Assembly (NCBI RefSeq): GCF_004168255.1
Contig: NZ_SEWG01000003.1
Coordinates: 434,001 to 498,000, forward strand
Length of the DNA: 64,000 bases
Origin: Mucilaginibacter terrigena
GTDB taxonomy: Bacteria; Bacteroidota; Bacteroidia; Sphingobacteriales; Sphingobacteriaceae
Reading direction: 5' to 3'
Shown here: positions 8,115 through 18,413 of the stretch, piece by piece
How positions within the stretch are numbered: position 1 is the stretch's first letter
Layout of the letters: every line of letters begins with the position of its first letter
Position numbers and translations under genes: made by a program
The notes under the pieces: generated by a model
Told to the model about the DNA's origin: nothing
The model's database searches: none
Seen by the model: the letters and a program-made list of their open reading frames with translations, nothing else

Positions 8115-11036
8115 TTATATAACGATGTTTACAATGCGGCCTTTAACCACAATTACCTTTTTAGGTGTTTTGCCATCAAGGTATTTTTGAACATCGGTGT
8201 TAGCTAAAATGGCGGCTTCTATATCAGCCGCTTCCATCGTTAACGATAAACTTACATTGGTTTTCATTTTTCCGTTAAAGGATACCGGGTAGCTAAACTC
8301 ATCCTCAACTAAATATGCGGGGTTAAATTTTGGATAAGCCGCGGTAGAAATGCTGCCTGCCGGGTTGCCCAGCAATACCCAAAGCTCCTCGCAAATGTGC
8401 GGGGCGTAGGGGGCAAGCACAATTACCAGGTCGTGCAGGATTGCGCGCTTGTTGCATTTAAGGTCGGTCAATTCGTTTACAGCTATCATAAAGCTGGATA
8501 CGGAGGTATTGAACGAAAAACGCTCGATATCTTCCTCCACCTTGCGGATGATCTTGTGTAATGATTTTAGTTCGGCTTTTGTTGGTGCCTCGTTGCTTAC
8601 GTTAAAGTTCCATTCCGCATCATGGAAAAGCCTCCAGAATTTGCGCAGGAATTTGAACACCCCCTCAATGCCATTGGTATTCCAGGGCTTGCTCTGCTCC
8701 AATGGTCCTAAAAACATCTCGTACATGCGTAAAGTATCCGCACCGTAACGGGCTATCAGGTCATCCGGGTTAACCACGTTGAATTTGGACTTGGACATTT
8801 TTTCCACTTCAACACCGCAGATGTATTTGCCATTCTCCAATACAAATTCTGCATCAGCAAAGTCTTCTCTCCATGCTTTAAACTTGTTAAGGTTCAATAC
8901 CTCGTTATCCACAATGTTCACATCAACATGCAGCGGAGAGATTTTATGATCTTTTATGAGACCGTGAGATACAAAAGTGTTTGTGCCCCTGCCTTCTTCA
9001 TCAATTAGTCGGTACACAAAATTACTCCGCCCCTGTATCATCCCCTGGTTGATTAGCTTTTTGAAAGGTTCTTCCTCAACCACTTTGCCAATGTCTTTCA
9101 GGAATTTGTTCCAGAAACGGCTGTACAGCAAGTGGCCGGTGGCATGTTCGCTGCCGCCAATGTACAGGTCAACATCCCGCCAGTATTCAATCGCTTCGCG
9201 CGATGCAAATTCCTGGTCGTTATGGGCATCCATGTAGCGGTACCAGTACCAGCTGCTGCCTGCCCAACCCGGCATAGTGCTTAATTCGTATTCATAAGAA
9301 GCCCCCTTAGCCCCCTCTAAATCTCCCCCGGTAGGGGATACTTTAGCTTCGCCCTCTTTGTGTGGCTGGTTAGGTTTGTATTTCCAATCCGTAGCGCGGC
9401 CCAGCGGCGGTTCGCCGCTTTCGGTTGGCAGGTATTTATCAATCTCGGGCAACAATAAGGGCAGGTGCTGCTCGTCGATAAGGTAAGGCAGGCCACCTTT
9501 AAAGTAAACCGGCACCGGCTCGCCCCAGTAACGCTGGCGGCCAAAAATGGCATCGCGCATCCTGAAGTTCACTTTTGCTTTACCTAAACCCAACTCTTCC
9601 AGTTTGGCAACTACCGCGGCGGTGCCTTCTTTGTAGCCCAAACCGTTCATAAAGTCGCTGTTGATGTATTTGCCTTCCTTGGTTGGGTCGGCCTCCACTT
9701 CAATATTCTGGATATCGATGATCGGTATTATCGGCAAATTAAAATGCTTAGCGAACAAATAGTCGCGCTGGTCGCCGGATGGTACCGCCATAACAGCGCC
9801 GGTACCGTAGCCTGCCAAAACGTAATCGGCAATCCAAACGGGGATCTTATCGCCATTAAGCGGGTTAGTTACATAACTACCGGTAAAAGCACCAGACACC
9901 GTTTTTGTATCGGCCATACGATCCAATTCGCTTTTCTTTTTGGTTTGGGCAATGTATGCATCAATATCCGCCTTTTGCGCTGGTGTGGTCAATTCTGCAA
10001 CTAACTCATGCTCGGGCGCTATCACCAAAAAGCTTACACCGAAGATAGTATCTACGCGGGTAGTGAAAACCTCGATATAGGAAGCCCCCTCTAAATCTCC
10101 CCCGATAGGGGAGACTTTCTTTCCTGCTCCCTCTCCTTCGGAGAGGGTTGGGGAGAGGCTTAACGGAAACCTCACACTCGCCCCCACGCTTTTACCAATC
10201 CAATTGCGCTGCATTTCTTTCAGGGGCTCGGGCCAGTCAATGGTGTCCAAACCTTCCAGTAAACGTTGGGCGTAGGCGGTTATGCGCATGCTCCACTGCA
10301 TCATTTTCTTTTGCTCCACAGGGTAGCCGCCGCGCTCGCTAAAGCCGTCTTTTACCTCGTCGTTAGCCAATACGGTACCCAGGGCGGCGCACCAGTTTAC
10401 GGTACTTTCGCGCAGGTAGGTAAGGCGGTATTTTAGCAGTTCGGCTTGTTGCTGCTGTTCGGTCATGTCCTTCCATTCCGTAGCGGTAAAGCTTAGTATC
10501 TCTTCATCGCACACCGCGTTGATACCTGCCGAGCCTTTGCTTTCAAAATGCTCAACCAGTTTGGCAATGCTTTCGGCCTTATCGGCATCTTTATTATACC
10601 AGCTGTTAAACAATTGTATAAATATCCACTGCGTCCATTTATAATAATCGGGCGAACTGGTGCGCACCTCCCTGTCCCAATCGAACGAGAAACCTATCTG
10701 GTCCAACTGGCGACGGTAAGTGGCAATATTAGCTTCGGTAGTTAACAATGGGTGCTGCCCGGTTTGTATGGCATATTGCTCGGCCGGTAATCCAAAGCTA
10801 TCATAACCCATTGGGTGCAATACATTAAAGCCTTTTAAGCGCTTATAACGTGCAAAGATATCAGAAGCGATATAGCCCAGCGGGTGGCCAACATGCAACC
10901 CCGCGCCCGATGGGTAAGGGAACATATCCAGTACATAATACTTGGGTTTACTGGTTGTGTTTTCGGCCCTGAAGGTTTTATGATCGGCCCAAAATTGCTG
11001 CCACTTTTGCTCTATATCTTTAAATTGATAATCCAT
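8115..11036 (-). CDS. leuS: leucine-tRNA ligase with two repeat-derived inserts
   Basis: 973 residues, longer than the roughly 920-950 expected for the phylum. It charges tRNA-Leu with leucine. Hallmarks: HVGH near residues 48-51, the editing (CP1) domain with [10 protein letters not shown] and [22 protein letters not shown], and the KMSKS loop at about 746-750. Two segments do not belong to the family: residues about 291-318, at the entry to the editing domain, and residues about 557-579, between PLGRATDWK and YELSTMPGW. Both contain KVSP(I/T)GGDLEGA and are encoded by copies of the palindromic element also found between genes. The reading frame is intact throughout, so the enzyme is probably functional. 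The ATG start gives the standard N-terminus [13 protein letters not shown]. Confidence 0.97.
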   Translation of the reverse strand: MDYQFKDIEQKWQQFWADHKTFRAENTTSKPKYYVLDMFPYPSGAGLHVGHPLGYIASDIFARYKRLKGFNVLHPMGYDSFGLPAEQYAIQTGQHPLLTTEANIATYRRQLDQIGFSFDWDREVRTSSPDYYKWTQWIFIQLFNSWYNKDADKAESIAKLVEHFESKGSAGINAVCDEEILSFTATEWKDMTEQQQQAELLKYRLTYLRESTVNWCAALGTVLANDEVKDGFSERGGYPVEQKKMMQWSMRITAYAQRLLEGLDTIDWPEPLKEMQRNWIGKSVGASVRFPLSLSPTLSEGEGAGKKVSPIGGDLEGASYIEVFTTRVDTIFGVSFLVIAPEHELVAELTTPAQKADIDAYIAQTKKKSELDRMADTKTVSGAFTGSYVTNPLNGDKIPVWIADYVLAGYGTGAVMAVPSGDQRDYLFAKHFNLPIIPIIDIQNIEVEADPTKEGKYINSDFMNGLGYKEGTAAVVAKLEELGLGKAKVNFRMRDAIFGRQRYWGEPVPVYFKGGLPYLIDEQHLPLLLPEIDKYLPTESGEPPLGRATDWKYKPNQPHKEGEAKVSPTGGDLEGAKGASYEYELSTMPGWAGSSWYWYRYMDAHNDQEFASREAIEYWRDVDLYIGGSEHATGHLLYSRFWNKFLKDIGKVVEEEPFKKLINQGMIQGRSNFVYRLIDEEGRGTNTFVSHGLIKDHKISPLHVDVNIVDNEVLNLNKFKAWREDFADAEFVLENGKYICGVEVEKMSKSKFNVVNPDDLIARYGADTLRMYEMFLGPLEQSKPWNTNGIEGVFKFLRKFWRLFHDAEWNFNVSNEAPTKAELKSLHKIIRKVEEDIERFSFNTSVSSFMIAVNELTDLKCNKRAILHDLVIVLAPYAPHICEELWVLLGNPAGSISTAAYPKFNPAYLVEDEFSYPVSFNGKMKTNVSLSLTMEAADIEAAILANTDVQKYLDGKTPKKVIVVKGRIVNIVI
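9301..9360 (-). repeat. palindromic element inside leuS (second insert)
   Basis: Contains the CTCCCCCGGTAGGGGA hairpin and the CTAAATC flank seen at 681-762, in-frame within leuS. It encodes residues about 557-579, including [12 protein letters not shown]. It carries one hairpin of the element, the other being absent or too diverged to see. The insert falls between conserved blocks of the catalytic region. Confidence 0.85.
10083..10162 (-). repeat. full-length double-hairpin element inside leuS (first insert)
   Basis: Eighty bases with both hairpins of the element: CTCCCCCGATAGGGGAG and CCCTCTCCTTCGGAGAGGG. They are in the same order and spacing as the intergenic copy at 681-762. Read on the minus strand it encodes residues about 291-318 of LeuS, including [12 protein letters not shown] and [12 protein letters not shown], with no stop. 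Confidence 0.9.
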
Positions 11037-11217
11037 TTGCTTATTTACCGTATTGAGGTTGCGAAAATAGTAAAAACTGCTTTAACATCAGCGTTTACAG
11101 CTTGTTTTCAACAAAGTCTATATATTATATAGGTTAACATTAAAGTTGGCAAGCTATTTTCTAAGCCTTATTTTCGGGCTTTGGTATTGCGAAATGACCC
11201 AATGCCTCAATAATTTG

Positions 11218-11601
11218 ATGATACAAAGGTTTAAAGATACAGATATGCAGGCGGTGATAGGGTGGGTGCTGCGTGCCGGTGTTTTTATATCCATGATAGT
11301 GGTTTTTATTGGCGGTGTTATTTACCTGTACCGCCACGGACACGATATACCCGACTACCACGAGTTTAAAGGCGTACCGGCTTTTGTGCACAGCGCATCG
11401 GGTATTATACACGGCATATTTACCGGCCGGGGCAGGGCCATTATACAGGCAGGGATAGTTTTGCTGATAGCCACACCCATTGTAAGGGTTGCGTTTAGCG
11501 CCGTTGGTTTTATTATCGAAAAAGATACCTTATACACCTGCATTACCTTTATCGTACTGCTTATTATCCTCATCAGCGCGTTTACCGGTTACGCTGGTTA
11601 A
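11218..11601 (+). CDS. DUF1634 domain membrane protein
   Basis: 127 residues from the ATG at 11218 (MIQRFKDTDMQAVIGWVLR). An upstream in-frame start at 11146 adds a segment that does not fit the family. Three membrane helices are visible: VLRAGVFISMIVVFIGGVIYL, a middle helix AIIQAGIVLLIATPIVRVAF, and a C-terminal helix. The conserved RAGV and TPIVRV pattern marks DUF1634. In many bacteria DUF1634 genes sit next to a TauE/SafE-type anion exporter; here no such partner is present (leuS is divergent, KTSC follows). Function unknown. Confidence 0.75.
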   Translation: MIQRFKDTDMQAVIGWVLRAGVFISMIVVFIGGVIYLYRHGHDIPDYHEFKGVPAFVHSASGIIHGIFTGRGRAIIQAGIVLLIATPIVRVAFSAVGFIIEKDTLYTCITFIVLLIILISAFTGYAG

Positions 11602-11640
11602 TTTTTAAAACCATTTTGGCCTTGCCCTGCTATATATTAT

Positions 11641-11856
11641 ATGCGCAGGCAGGCGGTACAATCATCAGCTTTAAAAAGCATTGGCTATAACACCGAAAAA
11701 TTCATCCTCGAACTTGAATTTAGAGAGGGAGGCGTGTGGCAATACTTTAAATTTAAACCGGGGGCTTATAAAAAGTTTACAAGCAGCGAGTCGCTGGGTA
11801 ACTTTTTTGTAACCAAAATTAAAGGCAAATACCGCGAGGAAAAGGTGGGGTATTAG
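11641..11856 (+). CDS. KTSC domain protein
   Basis: 71 residues that consist entirely of a KTSC domain: SSALKSIGYNTEKFILELEF near the N-terminus, then YFKFKPGAYKKF and a C-terminal FVTKIKGKY. The domain is found alone or fused to nucleic-acid-processing proteins; its function is unproven. The gene starts 39 bases after the DUF1634 gene and its stop overlaps the stop of the convergent receptor gene by four bases. Confidence 0.75.
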   Translation: MRRQAVQSSALKSIGYNTEKFILELEFREGGVWQYFKFKPGAYKKFTSSESLGNFFVTKIKGKYREEKVGY

Positions 11857-14288
11857 TTATTTAAGCGCATGCGCTTTTGCTCGTCTTCGCTGCCGGTTAC
11901 GTGGTTGGCCGCACCTTTTACGCTTGTTTTACCAAAGCGGTAACTAAAGCTTAGCACTATCTTCCGGTACTCGCGCCTGTCAACCATGGTGCGGTTAAGG
12001 TTTTGGTAATTGGTAAAAACGCGGTCCTGGTTGGTTTTAAATATATCGGTAACGGCAAGGCTTAGCTTACCCAGTTTATTAAGTATTTGCTTGCTTATAC
12101 CCGCATCAACAAAATAATTAGGCCTTACATTGTTGATGCCATAAAAGGTAGCTGTTTCGTACCTGCCGGATATTTCCGCGCTTATGGTATTGTTTAGCGT
12201 AAAATCCTGCGATGTTTGAATGATAAGGTCGCCGGTTCCTTTATTTAAATTTCCATACATCGCGTAAGCAACATACCGCTGGTAAGATGCATCAATATCA
12301 TACCTGCTGCCCCACCACGATGTAAACCTTATTGGCGTGTTAAGGTTAATGCCGTAAGTATAAACACGCCCCAAATTAACATCGGTTGTAAGTATCACCT
12401 TGCTGGCATCGTTTTGCTCATAAAAAGGGAACGAGGCCCCCGTAAGTAAAGTAGCATATAAGGATGTAACAGTTTCGCTATTGTAGGTATGGCTCAACCT
12501 TAACGTGTTATTATAATCGGGCATTAGGTACGGGTTGCCGGCCTGGTAGTTATACAGGTCTAAAAAGTATAAAAAGGGGTTTAGCTTATCATATGTAGGC
12601 CGCTCTATACCGCGGGTAAATGCCAGGCTGTACTCGTTTTTATCGTTGTGCTTGTAACTCAATAACACCGTAGGGAAAATGTTAAAGTATTTACGAACAG
12701 TTTGTGTTTTGTTGGTTACCGAGTTGCCATTTGTGTTGGTGTATTCGCCGCGCAAACCACCGTCGAACCCGAATTTACCAAATTTACCGGTGTAGTTGAC
12801 GTAAGCGGCGCCAACGCTCTCGGTAAATAAAAAATAATTGCTGTAGGCAGGGTCGGCAGTGTAAACGCCATTTACCTGCGGGCCAAAAACAAGATTGTTA
12901 TCGGTTAACGTACGGCTAAATTTTAAGCCCGCATCAAACCTGGCATCTTTTGGCAATGGGTTAGTATAGGCCAGCAGCGCTGTCCAGTTATTCATTTTAG
13001 TTGGCGATATATTTTGCAGCAGCAGCGGGTCGCGGTACATACTGCCGTCAGCTTCAAAAAACTGATTGGTAATATACTCTGCCGAGTGGCGTTTGGCCCG
13101 GGTATAAGTAAGGTTGGCACTAATTGTTTTGCCTTTTTTATCAAGCGTGCCGGTGTAATTAATATTGTAGTTTATATTGCTGATATCCCTGTCGATATTT
13201 GAATTTGCCAATATGGTAGAGTCAAGCACGCCCTGGTATGATATCTGCAAATTGTTGTTTTTATCAAAGGTGTTGTTATTAACAAATCCGCTTACCAAAA
13301 AGCCAATGCTGTTGCCGGGCGAAAGTATAAAATCGGTACCAAGCCTAAAGTTATGGTTTTGATACTCTTGTATGCTGTTATATGTAGTATTGTATGTGCT
13401 TTGCACCCCGGCAAAATTAATGCGGCGGCCTGTATAAAGCTCTTTCCAGGTTTTATTGGCATTTACACTATAGCTGCCAAAAATATTGTAGCTGGCTGTG
13501 CGGTGGTTAAACGTAACCCCGGTGCTTGCCTTGTAATACCTGCCGTAACCGGCCGAAGCGCTGAAGGTGCCGTTTGTGCCAAAGTTTGTGCCCTTTTTAT
13601 AAATAATGTTGATGATACCGCCCGCTGCAGCGTCGTACTTGGCAGAACCGCCTGTTAAAACTTCCATCCTATCTATACTGCTGCCTTGTGTGCTTTTTAA
13701 AAGCGCGGCCAGGTCGGCACCTGTAAGGTTGGTGGCCTTACCGTCAATTAGTATCAATGCATCCTGCCTGCCGCTAATGCTTACATTATCGTTATTGCCA
13801 ACCCTAACGCCCGGCGATTGCCTTAAAATATCCAGTACCGATTGTCCGTCGGCTATAATACTGGCGGCAGGGTTAATTATCATTTTACCGGGCCGCACCT
13901 CTATAAAAGGTTTTTTGGCCATAATAGAGATCTCTTTTAACTCGTTGCTGATAGCAGCCATGGTAATTGGCAAAGATGTTACAGTTTGCCCCTGGCTAAG
14001 CGTGTAACTTTTAGAGTAAGCTTTTTTGTAGCCCAGCCTTGTTGCGAGTATTACATAACTGCCTGCTGCGATATTTGAAAACTGGTATGTACCTTTCTCA
14101 TTTACCAATGCCGACATCACCACCGATGAATCGGGAAGGTTTAATAAAATAACGGTTGCTGCATCAGCAGGTTGATCGTTTTGTATGAAAACGTTGCCGC
14201 GTATTGTGGAAGAACCCGTTTGGGCGTAACAAAAACTAAATATGCTTGCCAGGAAAGCTATAAAAAAGCATCCGATTTTAACCCTCAT
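11853..14288 (-). CDS. outer-membrane beta-barrel receptor with carboxypeptidase-like N-domain
   Basis: 811 residues with a signal peptide (FFIAFLASIFSFCYAQ). A carboxypeptidase-regulatory-like domain (about 28-110; STIRGNVFIQNDQPADAATV) leads into a plug with VLDILRQSPGVRVGNNDNVS and ALILIDGKATNL, then a barrel of the OMP_b-brl_3 type ending FSYRFGKTSVKG. It shares the layout of the protein encoded at 5364-7943. Ligand unknown; no partner lipoprotein is adjacent. The convergent overlap with the KTSC gene leaves no room for a terminator between them. Confidence 0.87.
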   Translation of the reverse strand: MRVKIGCFFIAFLASIFSFCYAQTGSSTIRGNVFIQNDQPADAATVILLNLPDSSVVMSALVNEKGTYQFSNIAAGSYVILATRLGYKKAYSKSYTLSQGQTVTSLPITMAAISNELKEISIMAKKPFIEVRPGKMIINPAASIIADGQSVLDILRQSPGVRVGNNDNVSISGRQDALILIDGKATNLTGADLAALLKSTQGSSIDRMEVLTGGSAKYDAAAGGIINIIYKKGTNFGTNGTFSASAGYGRYYKASTGVTFNHRTASYNIFGSYSVNANKTWKELYTGRRINFAGVQSTYNTTYNSIQEYQNHNFRLGTDFILSPGNSIGFLVSGFVNNNTFDKNNNLQISYQGVLDSTILANSNIDRDISNINYNINYTGTLDKKGKTISANLTYTRAKRHSAEYITNQFFEADGSMYRDPLLLQNISPTKMNNWTALLAYTNPLPKDARFDAGLKFSRTLTDNNLVFGPQVNGVYTADPAYSNYFLFTESVGAAYVNYTGKFGKFGFDGGLRGEYTNTNGNSVTNKTQTVRKYFNIFPTVLLSYKHNDKNEYSLAFTRGIERPTYDKLNPFLYFLDLYNYQAGNPYLMPDYNNTLRLSHTYNSETVTSLYATLLTGASFPFYEQNDASKVILTTDVNLGRVYTYGINLNTPIRFTSWWGSRYDIDASYQRYVAYAMYGNLNKGTGDLIIQTSQDFTLNNTISAEISGRYETATFYGINNVRPNYFVDAGISKQILNKLGKLSLAVTDIFKTNQDRVFTNYQNLNRTMVDRREYRKIVLSFSYRFGKTSVKGAANHVTGSEDEQKRMRLNN

Positions 14289-14489
14289 TAATGTACCTCG
14301 TAGAAATTTTCCTTATAGTTATATCCTCAAAAAAAAGTTAAATATAACAACAATATTACATTGTTAATTATACTCTACAGTCCTTTTTACGAATTATACT
14401 TATAAATGTTGCTTTTCGTTATTACATATAAAAACTAAAATCCCTTTCAATTTTATTATTTTCGCCAACCAGAAGCCCCCGAATACGAT

Positions 14490-15773
14490 ATGAAAAAAAT
14501 ATACCTGCTTGCCCTTGTTTTGTTTACGTGTGTACTTGTAAAAGCGCAGGATCAGCCCGCTAATTATGCAGCCGCGGCAAATAAGTTTAAACAGTTTTAT
14601 AATAGTAACCAGCCGGATAGCATTTTTAACATGTTTAGCCCCGAAATGAAGGTTAGCCTGCCGCTTGATAAGTTTAAACCTACTACTGTACAGCTAAAAT
14701 CGCAATTAGGGGCATTAAATAAAACAGAGTTTTTAAAGTATAACCAGCCGCTGGCGGTTTATAAAGCAACATTTGACAATGCAGTGTTCCTGCTTAATAT
14801 ATCCATCAACAATCAAAATAAATTAGTGGGGTTGTTACTAAGCCCTTATGTAGAAGAAGCAAAAACCATAGCGTTGGATGCATCGTTAAAAGAAACACCT
14901 ATACTGCTTAAAACATTCTCGGGTTCAATTTCGGGTACACTAACTACCCCTGTAAATGTTACCGGTAAAATACCTGTTGTATTGATCATTGCAGGATCGG
15001 GCCCAACCGACCGCGATGGAAACAGCGCTAAACTCGGCCTTAACGGCAACACCTATAAAATGCTTGCTAATGAGATGGGTAAACAGGGTATTGCTACCGT
15101 ACGTTACGATAAGCGCCTTGTAGGCCAAAGCGTAAGTACTACAAAAGAAAAAGAACTGCGTTTTGAAGATTATGTGGATGATGCCGTTGGCTTGATAAAT
15201 CAATTGAGCCAGGACGGGCGCTTTTCGAAAGTGATAGTTTTAGGCCATAGCGAAGGCTCGCTTGTGGGCTTACTGGCCATACGCGACCAGCCCGCTAACG
15301 CGTTTATATCCGTTGCAGGCGCCGGCCGCCGGGCAGACCTTATTGTAACCGAGCAGATGAAATCGCAGCCGCAGTATATCCAGGACAACTTTAAAGTTAT
15401 GCTGGATAGCTTAAAGCGGGGCAAGTTTACCGATAATATCGACCCAAAACTTTACCCCGTTGCAAGGCCCGATATCCAGCCCTACCTTTTGTCGTGGTTT
15501 AGGTACGAACCAGTTAAGGAAATGAAAAAAGCAAAGGTACCGGTGCTTATATTACAGGGTACAACAGATATACAAGTGCCGGTTAGCGATGCTGAAATGC
15601 TTAAAAAGGCAAAGTCAGAAGCTACACTGGTGATAATACCGGGCATGAACCATATTTTGAAAGAGGCCCCTGCCGATAAACAACAAAACGCGGCTACCTA
15701 CAGTAAACCCAACCTGCCACTAAAGCCAGAGTTGGTTACCGCGATAGTGGGTTTTGTTAAGGGATTAAAGTAG
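14490..15773 (+). CDS. secreted alpha/beta hydrolase with DUF3887-type N-domain
   Basis: 427 residues. A signal peptide ends VKAQ. Residues about 25-120 resemble DUF3887 (KFKQFYNSNQPDSIFNMFS), a small NTF2-like fold common in front of Bacteroidota hydrolases. The rest is an alpha/beta hydrolase: oxyanion region IIAGSGPTDRDGN, nucleophile Ser254 in LGHSEGS, acid Asp360 in QGTTDIQVP, and His388 in GMNHILKEA. It is probably an esterase or peptidase-like enzyme acting in the periplasm; the substrate cannot be told. It is divergent from the receptor gene across a 201-base A/T-rich spacer. Confidence 0.87.
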   Translation: MKKIYLLALVLFTCVLVKAQDQPANYAAAANKFKQFYNSNQPDSIFNMFSPEMKVSLPLDKFKPTTVQLKSQLGALNKTEFLKYNQPLAVYKATFDNAVFLLNISINNQNKLVGLLLSPYVEEAKTIALDASLKETPILLKTFSGSISGTLTTPVNVTGKIPVVLIIAGSGPTDRDGNSAKLGLNGNTYKMLANEMGKQGIATVRYDKRLVGQSVSTTKEKELRFEDYVDDAVGLINQLSQDGRFSKVIVLGHSEGSLVGLLAIRDQPANAFISVAGAGRRADLIVTEQMKSQPQYIQDNFKVMLDSLKRGKFTDNIDPKLYPVARPDIQPYLLSWFRYEPVKEMKKAKVPVLILQGTTDIQVPVSDAEMLKKAKSEATLVIIPGMNHILKEAPADKQQNAATYSKPNLPLKPELVTAIVGFVKGLK

Positions 15774-15793
15774 ATTTCAAATGTGCGGATGTG

Positions 15794-16270
15794 CTAAGCC
15801 TTCCACGCGCCTAATAACCTTCTCAACAAAATAATTTCCGCAGTATGGTATGCGTTATGGTCGGCTATTTGCAGGGCTTCGCGCAGGATACTTTGCCCAT
15901 CGCCGTGTGGTATGTTTTGGTAAATATCGCCGCTTTTTAGCAGGGTGATGAATTCGTTTCTATCGTCGTTAATTTGTTCGATGGTTTTATTCCATGCCGC
16001 GTTATCGACAGGAGCACTTGCTTTTGGCCAATAATCATCGGGCCACTTTGGTGATGGGTGGCTGCCATCTTTACTAAACTGCAGCATATCCCACTGTGCA
16101 ATGCGTATGTGCTCGGCCAGTTGCCAGATACTGTAGGGAAGATTAGCCGGTTTTACGCCACGCAGTTCGGGCGGTAAACCGCTAAGGGCATCTTTTAAAG
16201 TTGCGTGTGCGCCGCCGCCTTCAAGCAGCTTTATCAATTCATTTATTAATATTTTATGCTGATTATCCAT
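15794..16270 (-). CDS. DinB family protein
   Basis: 158 residues from the internal ATG (MDNQHKILINELIKLLEGGGAH), preferred over an extended start 24 bases upstream. A four-helix DinB fold is suggested by NLPYSIWQLAEHIRIAQWDML with a metal-type His, and by DHNAYHTAEIILLRRLLGAW with further His residues. These proteins bind a divalent metal and include thiol transferases; many are of unknown function. Convergent with the hydrolase gene. Confidence 0.8.
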   Translation of the reverse strand: MDNQHKILINELIKLLEGGGAHATLKDALSGLPPELRGVKPANLPYSIWQLAEHIRIAQWDMLQFSKDGSHPSPKWPDDYWPKASAPVDNAAWNKTIEQINDDRNEFITLLKSGDIYQNIPHGDGQSILREALQIADHNAYHTAEIILLRRLLGAWKA

Positions 16271-16359
16271 AGTTATGCATTTGTTGCTTAACAAATTAGA
16301 TACGGGTTTGATTTATATGCCTCAAAAGTTTAAGTTTACCAAAGCTAAATTGTACCATA

Positions 16360-18138
16360 GTGATCAAAAAAATACTATTGATGGCCCTGTATGTGGCTGC
16401 ATTTACAGCTTGTAAAAAGGATGGCGGAACAATGGAAGATGTTTCGTTGAAAGATGATGCTGCCTTTGTTAGGTATGAGGACCACTTTTTGGATGAATTG
16501 TGGAAGAACAACCCTGATTGGGCAACAAGTGTTGGTTATCATAAATACGATAGTGTTTTATTGGTGCCTAACGCTAAAACCCGTGAGCAAGCGGTTAAAT
16601 TTGCTAAAGTGCAGATGGACTCACTGAGCCGTTATGAGGTTAACAGCTTAAGCGATGCTAATAAGATAGACCACCGCATGATGCAAAACCAGATGGAAAG
16701 CCTGCAATGGTACACCGAGCAGTTAAAATCGTACGAGTGGGACCCGTCATCATATAATGTAATTGGTACGTTTGCTACAATCCTTAACGAAAATTATGCG
16801 CCGTTAACAAAACGCCTGCGTAGTTTTTATCAAAAGATGGAGAATATCCCCGCTTATTACAAAGAGGCGGAAAAACAACTAAAAAACCCGGTTACCGAAC
16901 TAACCGACCTTGCCGTAGACCAGAACCTGGGCGGGGTAAGCATCATCGAAAACGACTTTGTTGATTCTGTTAAAAAAACAAATATCCCCGCAGCCGAGCA
17001 AAAGCTGATGATAGACCGTGCGAAGCTATCTGCAGATGCCATAAAGGGCTTTGCAACATATTTAAAAGCATTAAAGAATGATAAGCCCCGCAGTTTTAGG
17101 TTGGGCAAACAGCTTTACGAATCTAAATTTAAATACGAGATCCAGGCAGAGGGTACGGCCCAGCAAACCTATAACTCGGCGGTTGAGCGTAAAAAATACC
17201 TGCACCGCGAAATGGCTAAATTAAGCAGAACGCTTTGGCCAAAGTATTTTGGTACGCAGCCTATCCCTAAAGATTCGCTTGAATTTATTGCCAGGGTGAT
17301 AGATACGCTATCATCCAAACACGTCGCGCCTGGCGATTTTCAGTCGGCTATTGAAAAGGAGATACCTAAACTAACAGCCTTTATAAGAAGCAAGGACCTG
17401 CTTACACTCGACCCGTCAAAGCCGTTAGTGGTACGCAAAGAGCCTGGATATATGGCGGGCGTAGCGGGTGCATCTATCAGTTCGCCGGGCCCGTATGATA
17501 AAGGCGGTAATACCTATTATAACGTGGGCAGCCTTGCGGGCTGGTCGGCAGAGAAAGCAGAGAGCTACCTACGCGAGTACAACAATTATACTTTACAGAT
17601 CCTGTGCATCCACGAAGCTATACCAGGGCATTACACGCAATTGGTGTATTCAAACCAGTCGCCAAGTATCATTAAATCGGTATTGGGCAACGGCGCTATG
17701 GTAGAGGGCTGGGCAGTATTTAGCGAACAAATGATGATGGATGCAGGCTTTGGCGATAACGCGCCAGAGATGCGCCTGATGTGGTACAAATGGCACCTGC
17801 GGTCGGTTTGTAATACCATTTTGGATTACAGCGTGCATACATCAAACATGACCAAAGAGCAGGCCCTTAAAATGCTTACTAAAGAGGCATTTCAACAGCA
17901 AACCGAGGCCGAGAATAAATGGAAGCGGGTTAGTGTGAGCAGTGTGCAGCTCACCAGCTATTATACCGGCTATAAAGAAATAAACGCATTGCACGATGAG
18001 TGGAAGAAAAAGCAAGCCGATAAGTATAAAGTGAAGCTGTTTAATGAGAAGTTTTTAAGCTATGGCAGCGCCCCGGTAAAATTTATTAAAGAGGCTATGT
18101 TTGCCATACCTAAGCCCGACCCCAAGAGCGGGAATTAA
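16360..18138 (+). CDS. DUF885 domain lipoprotein, probable metallopeptidase-like
   Basis: 592 residues from a GTG start. The signal MIKKILLMALYVAAFTAC places a lipobox cysteine at residue 18, so the protein is probably an outer-membrane or periplasmic lipoprotein. The next ATG (16381) would leave the signal without its positive end, which favours GTG. DUF885 hallmarks: HEAIPGHYTQ at residues 418-427 (an HExxxGH-type zinc motif), GWAVFSEQMM, and YTGYKEI near the C-terminus. Family members resemble M32-like carboxypeptidases, but the substrate is unproven. Confidence 0.87.
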   Translation: MIKKILLMALYVAAFTACKKDGGTMEDVSLKDDAAFVRYEDHFLDELWKNNPDWATSVGYHKYDSVLLVPNAKTREQAVKFAKVQMDSLSRYEVNSLSDANKIDHRMMQNQMESLQWYTEQLKSYEWDPSSYNVIGTFATILNENYAPLTKRLRSFYQKMENIPAYYKEAEKQLKNPVTELTDLAVDQNLGGVSIIENDFVDSVKKTNIPAAEQKLMIDRAKLSADAIKGFATYLKALKNDKPRSFRLGKQLYESKFKYEIQAEGTAQQTYNSAVERKKYLHREMAKLSRTLWPKYFGTQPIPKDSLEFIARVIDTLSSKHVAPGDFQSAIEKEIPKLTAFIRSKDLLTLDPSKPLVVRKEPGYMAGVAGASISSPGPYDKGGNTYYNVGSLAGWSAEKAESYLREYNNYTLQILCIHEAIPGHYTQLVYSNQSPSIIKSVLGNGAMVEGWAVFSEQMMMDAGFGDNAPEMRLMWYKWHLRSVCNTILDYSVHTSNMTKEQALKMLTKEAFQQQTEAENKWKRVSVSSVQLTSYYTGYKEINALHDEWKKKQADKYKVKLFNEKFLSYGSAPVKFIKEAMFAIPKPDPKSGN

Positions 18139-18199
18139 TGATCTTTGTCTACTTACTTATAACACCCATAGCTTTTAAGGTGTAATGACAGATATGGGT

Positions 18200-18380
18200 G
18201 TCAGCCTGAGGCCTGTCAAAGGGGTGTGCGGCGGGGCATAGCCCGCTAATGGTTCGACAGGTTTATTAAGACATTCTGCTTTTATCCCATCATGGGTAGC
18301 AAAAGCGAAGGGCTGTTGGCAAACTGTACATTTCGATTGCATGGCCACGATAGATGCTTCACTATCGTTCAGCATGACAA
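18200..18380. repeat. two dispersed intergenic repeats
   Basis: The 275-base gap after the DUF885 gene holds a CCTGAGGCCTGTC...GGTTCGACAGG imperfect inverted repeat (about 18205-18265) and, at 18352-18379, a half copy of the TGTCATGCTGAACGATAGTG element in inverse orientation. Both are common intergenic repeat types. No gene is seen here. Confidence 0.6.
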
Positions 18381-18413
18381 ATGATATTAATCCGTAAATC
18401 TCTTAACTCCGGG

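Noticed and set aside
13606..14007. 133-codon frame opposite the second receptor
   Set aside because: Antisense shadow of a clear receptor gene, no family pattern.
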